This document shows, piece by piece, positions 16,689-25,861 of a stretch of 41,161 nt of DNA (position 1 is its first letter; every line of letters starts with the position of its first letter). A program made the translations under genes and the position numbers. Source of the stretch: Bacteroidota bacterium (GTDB lineage Bacteria; Bacteroidota; Bacteroidia; AKYH767-A; OLB10); the NCBI GenBank assembly GCA_023251535.1, contig JAHEYP010000001.1:84666-125826 (forward strand), read 5' to 3'. The notes under the pieces are model-generated. The model had not been told where the DNA came from, did not search any database, and saw nothing but the letters and a program-made list of their open reading frames with translations.

Positions 16689-17837
16689 TTATTGAGTCAG
16701 CACTTTTAATTTTTGCTGTACAATTCTAGATTTTTCAATGGCGACATTAAGATCATTATCGGTAATGGTAACATGTCCCATTTTACGCATTGGCTTAGTT
16801 ATTTTTTTTCCATACAAATGCACGTACACTCCTGACATTTCCATCACCTCATTAATTCCTTGATAATGTGCCTCACCTTCGTGTCCTTTCTCCCCTAACA
16901 CATTAATCATCACCGAAGGTTTAACGATATCAGTAGCGCCGAGCGGCAAACCTAATATTGCTCTTAAATGTTGCGCATATTGAGAAGTAATATTTCCTTC
17001 GATCGTTTGGTGTCCGCTGTTATGCGGACGAGGAGCAATTTCATTCACCAACACCTCTCCGCTTTTTGTCACAAACATTTCCACTGCAAGAATTCCTGTC
17101 ATTCCAGTTTTTTCGATGACCTTACGAGCGATCGCAATTGCTTTATCAGAAATTTCATTACTGATACGAGCAGGGCTGCATAAAAATTCCACGAGATTAG
17201 CATCGGGATTAAACTCCATCTCCACTGCGGGATAATGAACAATTTCGCCTGCTGAATTTCGAGCAACAATCACAGCGATCTCCATCGAGAAATCAATCAT
17301 CTCTTCTAACACGCAAGGAGCATCGAAACAATCGTTCAATGACGAAGCATCCTTCATTTTCATCACACCTTTTCCGTCGTACCCACCCTTTCTTAATTTA
17401 AGGATGGCAGGAAAACTATCAACGTGATTTGAAAGAGTCGATTTATCGTGAATTAAATGAAAGGGAGCTGTTGGAATATTATGAGAAACAAAAAATTCCT
17501 TTTGCAATCCTTTGTCTTGCACCATTGCCAAAACTTGAGGTTGAGGAAACACTAAAACACCTTCACTTTCGAGGCGCTCTAAGGCTCGCACATTCACATG
17601 TTCAATTTCGATGGTTAAGACATTAACATTCTTACCGAAATTATAGACCGTTGCTTCATCACGAAAATCGCCATGTACAAACGACTCCGTTAAATAGCGA
17701 CAAGGAGCATTTGCATCGGGATCGATAATTGCCGTAGTGATATTCAAATTCACCGCTTCTTGCAACAACATTCTACCCAATTGTCCGCCGCCAAGCACCC
17801 CCAACTTAAAGTCCTTACCTGAGAAATTGACCATCAT
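16689..17837 (-). CDS. purK: 5-(carboxyamino)imidazole ribonucleotide synthase
   Basis: The 382-residue ATP-grasp enzyme makes N5-CAIR from AIR, bicarbonate and ATP, handing product to PurE. The N-terminal LGVLGGGQLGRMLLQEA motif, the ATP-grasp core (LKLRKGGYDGKGVMKM), the metal/ATP region with VEMFVTKSGEVLVNEIAPRPHNSGH, and the C-terminal KPMRKMGHVT are all present. Two Met codons start the frame (MMVNFSGKDF); either could be used. Upstream a TATTTTTG box (17846-17853, minus strand) is preceded by a TTG at 17-nt spacing, a good Bacteroidota promoter match. Confidence 0.96.
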   Translation of the reverse strand: MMVNFSGKDFKLGVLGGGQLGRMLLQEAVNLNITTAIIDPDANAPCRYLTESFVHGDFRDEATVYNFGKNVNVLTIEIEHVNVRALERLESEGVLVFPQPQVLAMVQDKGLQKEFFVSHNIPTAPFHLIHDKSTLSNHVDSFPAILKLRKGGYDGKGVMKMKDASSLNDCFDAPCVLEEMIDFSMEIAVIVARNSAGEIVHYPAVEMEFNPDANLVEFLCSPARISNEISDKAIAIARKVIEKTGMTGILAVEMFVTKSGEVLVNEIAPRPHNSGHQTIEGNITSQYAQHLRAILGLPLGATDIVKPSVMINVLGEKGHEGEAHYQGINEVMEMSGVYVHLYGKKITKPMRKMGHVTITDNDLNVAIEKSRIVQQKLKVLTQ

Positions 17838-17845
17838 AACGGGCG

Positions 17846-17853
17846 CAAAAATA
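17846..17853 (-). promoter_or_regulatory. Candidate purKE promoter -7 box TATTTTTG
   Basis: On the minus strand TATTTTTG matches TAnnTTTG and lies 8 nt before the first purK ATG. A TTG triplet lies 17 nt further upstream, matching the TTG-N17-23-TAnnTTTG consensus of Bacteroidota housekeeping promoters. Confidence 0.5.
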
Positions 17854-17965
17854 ACCTATAAATGATCACACAAGCGAAAACAAGCGCTTACAATCGTTTA
17901 TTTTTTTCAATGCTTTCAGCCACTTTCTATTTCCCCCTCATGATCATTACAATTCAATTTTTGAC

Positions 17966-17973
17966 TACTTTTG
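17966..17973 (+). promoter_or_regulatory. Candidate fic promoter -7 box TACTTTTG
   Basis: A perfect TAnnTTTG match whose last three bases are the first bases of the first palindrome at 17971-17983, so a repressor on that palindrome would block the promoter. No good TTG -33 element was found. Confidence 0.4.
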
Positions 17974-17995
17974 ATAGTATCAAATGATAGTATCA
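17971..17995 (+). promoter_or_regulatory. Twin palindromes at the fic start, candidate autoregulatory operator
   Basis: TTGATA-G-TATCAA (17971-17983) is a perfect palindrome, followed at once by TGATA-G-TATCA (17985-17995). Their centres are 13 bp apart. The pair overlaps the -7 box on the left and ends directly before the preferred ATG at 17996. It looks like a two-site operator for a dimeric DNA-binding protein. Confidence 0.55.
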
Positions 17996-18967
17996 ATGAA
18001 ACCTCCTTACGATATTACCCAAAAAATACTTCATTTAACTAGTTCAATTTCAATTAAATTAGGGAAAATAGACGCCAATCATCTTTCGCGTCAATCGCCT
18101 CGTTTGCGTAAAGAAAATAGAATCAAAACGATTCATTCTTCATTAAAAATCGAAGGCAATAGTTTAGAAGAAGAACAAGTTTCAGCGATTTTGGATCATC
18201 AAAAAATAATTGGCCCTAAAAAAGATATCACGGAGGTAGTAAATGCAATAAACGCCTATGATCATTTAAACCGCTTCCATGCATTTTCAGAAAAGTCATT
18301 TTTAAAAGCACACGGAATGATGATGAAGAGTCTGTCGGATGAGGCAGGAACTTATCGATCCGGAACTGTTGGCATTGTGAAAGGCAGCAAAATTATGCAT
18401 GTAGCACCTCCTGCCGGCAATGCGCGAAACCTAATGCGCGATCTGTTTTCATATCTAAAAAACGACGATGATTTATTGCTGATCAAGAGTTGTGTATTTC
18501 ATTATGAACTGGAATATATTCACCCTTTTAGTGACGGCAACGGACGCATGGGAAGGCTTTGGCAAAGTGTAATTCTTCGACGCGAATATCCGGTATTTGA
18601 GTTTCTGTCGTTTGAAAAGCTAATAGCACACAATCAAGATGAATATTACAAAACATTAAGTCAATGCGACATAAAAGGAAAATCAACTGATTTTATTGAA
18701 TATCTATTAAACATACTAGACAGGAGCTTAGAAGAATTGCTTCAATACAATAATCGTCCGATGAAGGTAGAAGATCGTCTCGATTATTTTGCAAGTCTGG
18801 GATTACATCAATTCTCTCGCCTCGACTACATGAATGTATTCAAAGATCTTTCATCAGCCACAGCAAGTCGCGATTTAACGAAAGGGATTGAGCTCAAACT
18901 TTTTAGTAAATCAGGAGAGAAAAATAAAACGAAGTATAAATTAATCAACCATAAAAATCATTCATAA
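17996..18967 (+). CDS. Fic-family AMP-transferase (class II) with C-terminal winged-helix-like region
   Basis: Fic enzymes transfer AMP from ATP to hydroxyl side chains of target proteins. The catalytic motif HPFSDGNGRMGR (H180 to R191, counted from the upstream ATG at 17984) is intact. The autoinhibitory helix motif (S/T)xxxE(G/N) is seen upstream as SLKIEG (S53-E57), which makes it a class II, N-terminally self-inhibited Fic. A Fic/DOC N-terminal helix (PPYDITQKILHL) comes first. The last 70 residues (about 255-327), with SATASRDLTKGIELKLFSKS, resemble a winged-helix DNA-binding domain. I choose ATG 17996 (MKPPYDIT) because ATG 17984 lies inside the palindromic site and adds only MIVS. No antitoxin gene is adjacent. 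Confidence 0.92.
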   Translation: MKPPYDITQKILHLTSSISIKLGKIDANHLSRQSPRLRKENRIKTIHSSLKIEGNSLEEEQVSAILDHQKIIGPKKDITEVVNAINAYDHLNRFHAFSEKSFLKAHGMMMKSLSDEAGTYRSGTVGIVKGSKIMHVAPPAGNARNLMRDLFSYLKNDDDLLLIKSCVFHYELEYIHPFSDGNGRMGRLWQSVILRREYPVFEFLSFEKLIAHNQDEYYKTLSQCDIKGKSTDFIEYLLNILDRSLEELLQYNNRPMKVEDRLDYFASLGLHQFSRLDYMNVFKDLSSATASRDLTKGIELKLFSKSGEKNKTKYKLINHKNHS

Positions 18968-19201
18968 ACACCTCATTCTATCCTAGTTCAGCGCTTTGGA
19001 TTCACTAATTAGCAGGTTAATCCAAACATTTTCTCCGAAATTCGAAAATCGGCGGATATACAAATCTTGTTCCATCTTACATAGAACACTGATTAACAAA
19101 TAAATACAATCCTCTCCCAAAATAGGCTCCATTCTTAATCGACAAGCTTCAAATCTTGTCAGGTTTTTCGATTTCTTCCTCCCCAATTGCCGTCGTTTGC
19201 C

Positions 19202-19209
19202 TACCTTCG
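19202..19209 (+). promoter_or_regulatory. Candidate hpt promoter -7 box TACCTTCG
   Basis: Seven of eight positions match TAnnTTTG, 9 nt before the hpt ATG. No clear -33 element was assigned. Confidence 0.3.
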
Positions 19210-19218
19210 TGCCTTCTT

Positions 19219-19758
19219 ATGGAAAAAGAAGTACATATACACGATAAAACGTTTGTGCCATTCATTACGGCGCCTCAATTGCAGGTTAGAATTGCAGAAT
19301 TAGGAGCGCAGATTAATGAAGATTTAAAAGGTAAGCGTCCTTTAATCGTAGGGGTATTAAACGGTTCTGCCATATTCATGGCTGATTTACTACGCGTTAT
19401 ACATCTTCCATGCGAGATTGCATTTATCAGAGTAAGTTCTTACTCAGGAACTGAGAGTACAGGTTCGGTAAAAAATGTAATTGGCTTAACGGAAGATATT
19501 GCGGGACGTGATATCATTCTCGTGGAAGATATTATCGACACCGGTGATACTGCTAAATACTTGTTGGAAGATTTCAGAAGTAAAAATCCCGCAAGTGTTC
19601 GTTTTGCTACGCTTCTGTTCAAGCCTGCTTCCTTACGTCAGGAAATTAAACCTGACTATGTAGGTTTTGAAATTCCTCCAGCGTTTGTGGTTGGCTATGG
19701 CCTCGACTACGACGGATTAGGAAGAAATCTTGCTGACATCTACCAACTTAAAAGTTAA
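19219..19758 (+). CDS. hpt: Hypoxanthine phosphoribosyltransferase
   Basis: The 179-residue enzyme salvages hypoxanthine or guanine using PRPP. The PRPP-binding motif is plain (IILVEDIIDTGDTAKYL), as are GVLNGSAIFMADL and the flexible-loop region VSSYSGTESTGSV. The start at 19219 (MEKEVHIHDKTFVPF) is chosen; an in-frame ATG at 19156 would add 21 residues of non-conserved sequence that overlaps the promoter-like box. Stop and next start (adk, 19768) are 9 bp apart. hpt, adk and obg in this order are a recurrent arrangement in Bacteroidota. Confidence 0.95.
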   Translation: MEKEVHIHDKTFVPFITAPQLQVRIAELGAQINEDLKGKRPLIVGVLNGSAIFMADLLRVIHLPCEIAFIRVSSYSGTESTGSVKNVIGLTEDIAGRDIILVEDIIDTGDTAKYLLEDFRSKNPASVRFATLLFKPASLRQEIKPDYVGFEIPPAFVVGYGLDYDGLGRNLADIYQLKS

Positions 19759-19767
19759 TAAATAGTC

Positions 19768-20340
19768 ATGTTAAATCTAGTACTCTTCGGACCTCCGGGA
19801 GCAGGCAAAGGAACTCAGTCTGCCAAGCTCATCGAAAAATACCAACTTGTACATTTATCAACGGGTGATATCTTCCGTGCCAACATCAAAGGCGGAACGG
19901 AATTAGGCACACGTGCGAAACAATATATCGACCAAGGTCAATTAGTTCCTGATGAAGTAACCATCGGAATGCTTGAATCGGAAGCCGATAAATATCCTGA
20001 AGCGAAAGGATACATCTTCGATGGTTTTCCTCGTACTCCAGCGCAAGCAAAAGCGCTTGATGCATTTCTTGCTTCGAAAGGAACAGGAATCACAGGAATG
20101 TTAGCTCTTGAAGTAGAAGAAGAAGAACTTAGAAAACGTTTATTGATAAGAGGTAAAGATTCAGGTCGTGTAGATGATCAAGATCCTGCCGTAATTCAAA
20201 AACGCATCGATGTTTATCGCAACGAGACTGAACCTGTTCGCGATTATTACATGGCTCAAAACAAATACACGGGCATTAATGGCATCGGCACAATCGATGA
20301 AATTTTTGGCCGCTTATGCAATGCTATCGACGCATTGTAA
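19768..20340 (+). CDS. adk: Adenylate kinase, short-LID form
   Basis: Adenylate kinase (ATP + AMP = 2 ADP), 190 residues. The P-loop GPPGAGKGTQ occupies residues 8-17, the AMP-binding segment STGDIFRANI follows, and FDGFPRTPAQA is intact. The LID region is the short form (RGKDSGRVDDQDPAVIQKR) without the longer, often zinc-binding insertion, which explains the length. It lies 9 bp after hpt and 39 bp before obg. Confidence 0.97.
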   Translation: MLNLVLFGPPGAGKGTQSAKLIEKYQLVHLSTGDIFRANIKGGTELGTRAKQYIDQGQLVPDEVTIGMLESEADKYPEAKGYIFDGFPRTPAQAKALDAFLASKGTGITGMLALEVEEEELRKRLLIRGKDSGRVDDQDPAVIQKRIDVYRNETEPVRDYYMAQNKYTGINGIGTIDEIFGRLCNAIDAL

Positions 20341-20379
20341 TTTCAATTTATATTTCTATTAATACTTTCTCAATTTATC

Positions 20380-21411
20380 ATGTCCGGTTCCAACTTCGTT
20401 GATTATGTTAAAATCTGTTGCCGCTCAGGAAAAGGAGGGCAAGGTTCTACGCATTTCCATCGCGATAAACTCACAGCTAAAGGCGGTCCCGATGGCGGTG
20501 ATGGCGGTCGCGGGGGACATATCATCGTTCGCGGTAATGCTCAACTATGGACATTACTCCACTTAAAATATCGTAAACACGTTTTAGGAGAAGACGGTGG
20601 TTGCGGAAGCAGCGGATTAAAAACCGGAGCTGACGGAACCGACTTAATTCTCGAAGTTCCGATAGGAACTATTGCACGTGATGAAGAAAGCGGAGAAGTT
20701 GAATTTGAAATTTCTGAAGACGGACAAGAAGAAATATTAGTAGCTGGCGGACGAGGAGGAAAAGGAAATAATCACTTTAAATCATCGACTTTACAAACGC
20801 CGCGCTTTTCGCAGCCGGGAGAACCGGGACAAGAATTATGGAAAATTCTTGAATTAAAATTATTAGCCGATGTAGGATTAGTAGGCTTTCCGAATGCTGG
20901 AAAATCAACATTACTTTCTGTTGTTTCTGCTGCTAAACCGGAGATTGCTGACTATCCTTTCACCACTATCGTTCCGAATTTAGGAATGGTTCGCTATCGC
21001 GACAATCAATCGTTTGTGATGGCCGATATTCCTGGAATTATTGAAGGAGCATCGGAAGGGCGCGGACTAGGAACCCGCTTCTTACGACATATCGAACGTA
21101 ACTCAGTATTACTTTTCATGATACCTGTCGACACGAAAGATATCAGAGAAGAATATGGCATTTTGTTGAACGAATTAAGTCAGCATAATCCTGAACTCAT
21201 CGACAAGCGACGCGTAATTGCGATCACCAAATGCGATATGATTGACGATGAATTGCAGACAGCCTTGATGAAAGAAATTCCAGAAGATAAAATGCAGGAC
21301 AATATGAAAGTCCCAGTATTATTTATTTCGTCGGCTACCGGCAAAGGAATAGTAGAGCTGAAAGATGTGCTATGGTCGATGATGAACGAACAATCATTCT
21401 TATCACGTTAA
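20380..21411 (+). CDS. obg: Obg/CgtA GTPase, ribosome-associated
   Basis: The 343-residue essential GTPase has the Gly-rich Obg fold first (residues 1 to about 158, with [18 protein letters not shown] and [20 protein letters not shown]). The G domain follows, with G1 GFPNAGKST near residue 168, [13 protein letters not shown]3 [10 protein letters not shown] and G4 ITKCD. Obg acts in late 50S assembly and stress control. The length is that of a protein lacking the variable C-terminal OCT domain. It is followed after 12 bp by a PAP2-family gene, probably cotranscribed. Confidence 0.97.
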   Translation: MSGSNFVDYVKICCRSGKGGQGSTHFHRDKLTAKGGPDGGDGGRGGHIIVRGNAQLWTLLHLKYRKHVLGEDGGCGSSGLKTGADGTDLILEVPIGTIARDEESGEVEFEISEDGQEEILVAGGRGGKGNNHFKSSTLQTPRFSQPGEPGQELWKILELKLLADVGLVGFPNAGKSTLLSVVSAAKPEIADYPFTTIVPNLGMVRYRDNQSFVMADIPGIIEGASEGRGLGTRFLRHIERNSVLLFMIPVDTKDIREEYGILLNELSQHNPELIDKRRVIAITKCDMIDDELQTALMKEIPEDKMQDNMKVPVLFISSATGKGIVELKDVLWSMMNEQSFLSR

Positions 21412-21423
21412 CGCCTTACCGAA

Positions 21424-21993
21424 ATGCTTGAGATATTGCGGGGAATCGACACGAAGCTTCTTCTCGCTATTAATGGCGCGCACTCCCCTACTCTCGACTT
21501 TTTATTATTTTGGGTTAGTGATCGATTGATCTGGATTCCCTTTTATTGTTGGCTCTTATATTCGCTCTATCGCAATTATTTAAAAGACACTTTATGGATG
21601 CTACCAGCTATTGCGGCGATGGTAGCGGTAAGCGATCAGTTCTCGGTACTCATCAAAAACAATGTAGCGCGATTAAGACCTTGTCACGAGCCAAGTATTC
21701 AGAACATCGTTCATTTAGTAAATGACTATTGCGGCGGGCAATTTGGATTTTTCAGTTCACATGCATCAAATTCGATGTCGCTAGCTGTGTTTGTATCAAT
21801 GATGCTACCAAAATCTCAAACTGCCATTCGATATCAACTACTAGTATTCGTTATTTTGATAGGATATAGTCGCGTTTACTTAGGAGCCCACTACCCTGGA
21901 GATGTTATCAGCGGATGGATATTCGGGGCTACCTTTGGTTGGATCACAGCAACACTATTGAAAAAGAAAATCTCGCCCATCGAATCAAAATAA
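21424..21993 (+). CDS. PAP2-superfamily membrane phosphatase
   Basis: This 189-residue integral membrane protein carries the three phosphatase signatures: KNNVARLRP (K-x6-RP), SSHASNSMSL in place of PSGH, and SRVYLGAHYPGDV (SR-x5-H-x3-D). Four to five hydrophobic segments lie around them. Likely substrates are lipid phosphates such as undecaprenyl or phosphatidylglycerol phosphate, but the exact one cannot be read from sequence. The gene follows obg closely and precedes the phosphatase at 22044. Confidence 0.9.
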   Translation: MLEILRGIDTKLLLAINGAHSPTLDFLLFWVSDRLIWIPFYCWLLYSLYRNYLKDTLWMLPAIAAMVAVSDQFSVLIKNNVARLRPCHEPSIQNIVHLVNDYCGGQFGFFSSHASNSMSLAVFVSMMLPKSQTAIRYQLLVFVILIGYSRVYLGAHYPGDVISGWIFGATFGWITATLLKKKISPIESK

Positions 21994-22043
21994 ACACAAA
22001 TTAATTTTTCTCATATCCTTAACCGTTAGTAAAACCCATTACT

Positions 22044-23690
22044 ATGTTACGCAAAATAACCTTTTTCATTTGTTTGATCTTTGCATCAACAACACAAGCA
22101 CAAAACAAATCTCTTCCTGCAACTAAACCCAAATTGGTAGTAGGTATTGTTGTAGATCAAATGCGTGCTGATTACATCAGTAAATACAAAAACAAATTAG
22201 GAACAGGAGGATTTAAAAAGCTTGCTGCGCAAGGATATCAATGCAGAAATACAAATTATAATTACGTACCAACCTATACAGGCCCTGGACATGCGAGTAT
22301 TTATACAGGAACAACACCTGCAGTACATGGCATCGTTGCCAACGATTGGTTCGATCGAACAGAAAATGACACGGTTTACTGCGCTGAAGATAAAAATGTA
22401 AAAGGAGTTGGATCTGATAACTACTCTGGAAAAATGTCGCCAAAGCGATTACTTAGTACTACTATCACTGACGAATTACAATTAACAAATCAAGGTAAGT
22501 CGAAAGTAATTGGGATATCATTAAAAGACAGAGGAGCAATATTACCTGCAGGAAGATCGGGAGATGCCGCCTATTGGTATGACGGATCAACAGGCAACTG
22601 GATAAGCAGCACATGGTACATGAACGATTTACCAAAGTGGGTGAAAGATTTTAATGAAAGAAAATGGCCTGATCATTATTTATCGAAGCCATGGACAACA
22701 ACATTGCCTTTGAGTTATTATACAGAAAGTGATGCTGATGATAGTCCATATGAATTACCCTATAATGGAGAAGCTAAACCAATATTTCCACATGATCTAC
22801 CTGCATTACGAGGAACGAGCTTCGACCTAGTGAGACGCACTCCATTTGGCAATACGATGACAAAAGATCTTGCGATAGCAGCGATATCGGGAGAAGAATT
22901 AGGTGCTGATAGTATTACTGACTTTTTGTGTATTAGTTTTTCGGCAACTGATTATGTAGGACATCAATTCGGAACAGACGCGGTAGAATTAGAAGACACC
23001 TATATTCGTTTAGACAGAGACATTGCTGATTTATTACAATATCTTGATTCACGAATAGGAAAAGGCAACTACTTAATATTTCTAACTGCTGATCATGGAG
23101 CAGTCGTAAATCCGCAGTCATTGATCGACAAAAAACTAGAAGCAGGATTTAGCGATCCTAAAGTGATAGCAGATACAGTAAAATACTTTTTGCAAAATAA
23201 GTATGGCAGCAGTGAATTTATGCAAAGCTATTTAAACGATCAATTTTATTTAAACAGAAGTAAAGTAGACTCAGCGAAAATTGATATTTGCGAGATGCAA
23301 CAAGGAATAGCAAATTTCATTCGCTACAAAATCGACGGACTACAAGACGTATTAACCACATGTAATATCTCCACTACTGAATACAACGAACCCTTCAGAA
23401 ATAAAATTCAGAAAGGGATGCAACCAAAAAGATCGGGAGATGTGGTATTACTATTCTCACCGGGCTGGACAGACAAGCTTTTCGGCAATGGCAAGCAAGG
23501 CACAACGCATGGATCACCTTATCCTTACGACACGCATGTTCCATTAATTTGGTATGGATGGGGAATTCCTTCAGGAGCCTGTACCAGAGCGATAAACATT
23601 CCAGATATAGCACCAACGCTAAGCTTTTTATTAAACATTGGAATACCGAACGGATGTACGGGAAAAGTAATTGAAGAGATTGCGAAATAA
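22044..23690 (+). CDS. pafA: PafA-like alkaline phosphatase
   Basis: The 548-residue exported phosphatase starts with a signal peptide (MLRKITFFICLIFASTTQAQ). The metal-binding VVDQMRADY (Asp38) and the nucleophile loop PTYTGPGHASIYTGT are followed by ATDYVGHQFG, LTADHGAV and the C-terminal THGSPYPYDTHVPLIWYG metal ligands. The nucleophile is Thr79, the same number as in the characterised Elizabethkingia PafA. Phosphomonoesters are the expected substrates; PafA-type enzymes are not phosphate-repressed in known cases. The stop codon (to 23690) touches the stop of the convergent gene at 23691 with no space for a terminator. Confidence 0.93.
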   Translation: MLRKITFFICLIFASTTQAQNKSLPATKPKLVVGIVVDQMRADYISKYKNKLGTGGFKKLAAQGYQCRNTNYNYVPTYTGPGHASIYTGTTPAVHGIVANDWFDRTENDTVYCAEDKNVKGVGSDNYSGKMSPKRLLSTTITDELQLTNQGKSKVIGISLKDRGAILPAGRSGDAAYWYDGSTGNWISSTWYMNDLPKWVKDFNERKWPDHYLSKPWTTTLPLSYYTESDADDSPYELPYNGEAKPIFPHDLPALRGTSFDLVRRTPFGNTMTKDLAIAAISGEELGADSITDFLCISFSATDYVGHQFGTDAVELEDTYIRLDRDIADLLQYLDSRIGKGNYLIFLTADHGAVVNPQSLIDKKLEAGFSDPKVIADTVKYFLQNKYGSSEFMQSYLNDQFYLNRSKVDSAKIDICEMQQGIANFIRYKIDGLQDVLTTCNISTTEYNEPFRNKIQKGMQPKRSGDVVLLFSPGWTDKLFGNGKQGTTHGSPYPYDTHVPLIWYGWGIPSGACTRAINIPDIAPTLSFLLNIGIPNGCTGKVIEEIAK

Positions 23691-25748
23691 TTACTGATCG
23701 ATAACTAGCAACTTCTTTACTAACTTCATTTGATTTCCTTTGTAGAAAGAAATGAAATACTCCCCTGAACCATGAGGTAAAAGGATTGTTTCATTTTGAC
23801 TGCTTAAATTATTCTGAACAATCAACCTGCCCTGAAGATCGTAAACACTATATCGAATGTCTTCATTAAGCGGCCAAATGCTTAAATCAAATGCAATTGT
23901 AAATTGATTTCCGACAACTGGATTTGCAAACCAAACTCCAACGTTGTCGCTAGTGGATTTATATAAATCAACAACTAAATTAGCAGAAGAATTTTCACAA
24001 CCACGTTGATTTGTTACATTGCAATAATAAGTACCTGGAGAAGACACATTCAAATTGCCATCGTAAGTTGAAAATAAATAGGATCCATTTTTATACCAAT
24101 CGTAACTGCTTCCAAGCTTAAAAGAATCATCAGAAATTACAGTCAACAAATTTGCAATATTGCTACCAGCTGAAACCAACTTAGGATGAGGAGAATCATT
24201 CTCGACAGCGATTTTAACCTCATGCAAACAATTAGGAGAAGCAATATAAATTGATCGGCAAGAATAAGTTCCCTGTTGATTCACAGGAATTGAAAAATTA
24301 CCATTAAGAGAATTTAAAGCATTTCCATTTAAATACCATGAAGGATTCTTCAATTTAACAGAATCGGCTAAGAGGACAACTATTGTTTCATCACATTTTT
24401 TCACATCATCAGATGAACCATTACTAAAAATTGGCAGCGAAGATTTCCCTAAAACTTTAAAATGAACCTCTGAACTAAAAACGGTATCATTTAAACTTAT
24501 TGAAGTAGCATAAGCAGAAACAATTAAATTCTCTTTTAATGAAAGAGTTTTAACTATACCGCTTCCACTTAAACTATCGTTTACTTTCCAATAGCTAATT
24601 GCATCGAAAGGCTCATTTAGTGCTAATAGATATGCTATAGATTCATCGTCTTCACAATGTGAAACAGATGATTCTGGGACAATCAGCTCAATCGACCATT
24701 TACCTTTTTCAGCATAAGCATAATAAAACTCTCTTTTATACGATGAACCCGAACAAGGAACACCTGGTTGATTGTCGGTCAAATCAACTTCAACTACTTT
24801 CCCCAAACTATCTCTTATATATTGATAATTTGAAAGTGTAAACCATCCGCAATTTAGGGAAGATAAATTCTGCATCCCTAGGTATGACATTAAATCACCC
24901 GAAGCATTGTAAGACCATTCATAATGGTACATCAAGTACCCGCCACAACTACCTGCGTATTCATCAAATTTTACCAATTTACTTGAACTATTGTAGAAAT
25001 AGTTACGACAATTATTTAAAGTGTAAAATCCGTTCAGGAAAATGTAATCTTGACTACTACTTAAACAATGATTAACAGCGTATGAATTAACAGTTACTTT
25101 CCATGGATCCCATTGATGAGTGATATTATTATATTTCAAAGAGGTATCAATCTCCAAGCTATCGAAAGAAGTATAATAACATTTATGCAGCACATTGGGG
25201 ATCCAAACATTTAATATAGAATCGAAAGAAGATTCAACAATTTGATTTGGCAATAAATAAGATCCTTGATAAAAATACTCCGACTTCAGTTTTGGATATA
25301 GCAAGCTATTAATGTATCTGGTATTTATTGAATCGCGCAAAAAGTTATCCTTTAAATAAACCGATGAATCACTCCACCCTTGATAATAAAACATATGATT
25401 TGTTAATGAACCGAAAGCGTTGTATTTATAAGACTCATGAGCAGCTAAGACACTACCACCGAAAGCATCCATTTTCAAAGAATCCTTGATAATTAATCGT
25501 CCCTGAGCGTCATAAGAATAAATTGAATTTGTTCCTGGTAAATACGAAATCGGATTTTGTCCGGTTTTAAATGATGCAATTTGACTTACGGCATTAAAAG
25601 TAGACTTGAAATAATTCGGAGAAGTATATTGAACCGGAGAATTCGAAGAAGAAAAATAAACGCCAACAACAACCGAATCATTTTGAGCCAAAACATGACT
25701 AAAGGGTAATAGCGATATTCCAAGGAACATCAACCATATCCATTTCAT
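23691..25748 (-). CDS. T9SS-secreted protein with Ig-like repeats, function unknown
   Basis: About 685 residues from the ATG at 25748 (MKWIWLMFLGISLLPFSHVL, then AQ, a signal peptide). An earlier in-frame ATG at 25775 adds nine non-signal residues. Residues up to about 380 are rich in Tyr/Asn/Ser and contain recurring 'Y-x-Y-D/N-A-x-G-x-L' units (YSYDAQGRLI, YKYNAFGSLT, WSYNASGDLM), resembling YD/RHS-like repeats. Two Ig-like modules with GTYSC and GTYYCNVTNQRGC strands follow. The tail (WFANPVVGNQF ... GEYFISFYKGN ... LVKKLLVIDQ) is a T9SS type A sorting domain, slightly degenerate at the usual YPNP (FANP). No enzymatic motif is visible. Confidence 0.85.
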   Translation of the reverse strand: MKWIWLMFLGISLLPFSHVLAQNDSVVVGVYFSSSNSPVQYTSPNYFKSTFNAVSQIASFKTGQNPISYLPGTNSIYSYDAQGRLIIKDSLKMDAFGGSVLAAHESYKYNAFGSLTNHMFYYQGWSDSSVYLKDNFLRDSINTRYINSLLYPKLKSEYFYQGSYLLPNQIVESSFDSILNVWIPNVLHKCYYTSFDSLEIDTSLKYNNITHQWDPWKVTVNSYAVNHCLSSSQDYIFLNGFYTLNNCRNYFYNSSSKLVKFDEYAGSCGGYLMYHYEWSYNASGDLMSYLGMQNLSSLNCGWFTLSNYQYIRDSLGKVVEVDLTDNQPGVPCSGSSYKREFYYAYAEKGKWSIELIVPESSVSHCEDDESIAYLLALNEPFDAISYWKVNDSLSGSGIVKTLSLKENLIVSAYATSISLNDTVFSSEVHFKVLGKSSLPIFSNGSSDDVKKCDETIVVLLADSVKLKNPSWYLNGNALNSLNGNFSIPVNQQGTYSCRSIYIASPNCLHEVKIAVENDSPHPKLVSAGSNIANLLTVISDDSFKLGSSYDWYKNGSYLFSTYDGNLNVSSPGTYYCNVTNQRGCENSSANLVVDLYKSTSDNVGVWFANPVVGNQFTIAFDLSIWPLNEDIRYSVYDLQGRLIVQNNLSSQNETILLPHGSGEYFISFYKGNQMKLVKKLLVIDQ

Positions 25749-25849
25749 CAACACAATCGGTTTAGATCTAGCCATTATCAGTGATAATCAGCATAATGCT
25801 GACTAATACAAACCTAAGAAAAATTCACATTTCCTTTAACAACAAGTAC

Positions 25850-25857
25850 TATCTTTG
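25850..25857 (+). promoter_or_regulatory. tatA -7 box TATCTTTG, 4 nt before the ATG
   Basis: A perfect TAnnTTTG match. Only CACC separates it from the tatA ATG at 25862, so transcription would begin at or next to the start codon. Confidence 0.5.
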
Positions 25858-25861
25858 CACC

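Noticed and set aside
17996..18967. Fic as the toxin of a classical toxin-antitoxin pair
   Set aside because: The inhibitory SLKIEG motif is in the same protein and no small partner gene lies next to it.
18983..19186. 67-codon minus-strand frame between fic and hpt
   Set aside because: It starts just upstream of the hpt promoter-like box, shows no recognisable domain, and can be explained by chance in a 250-bp gap.
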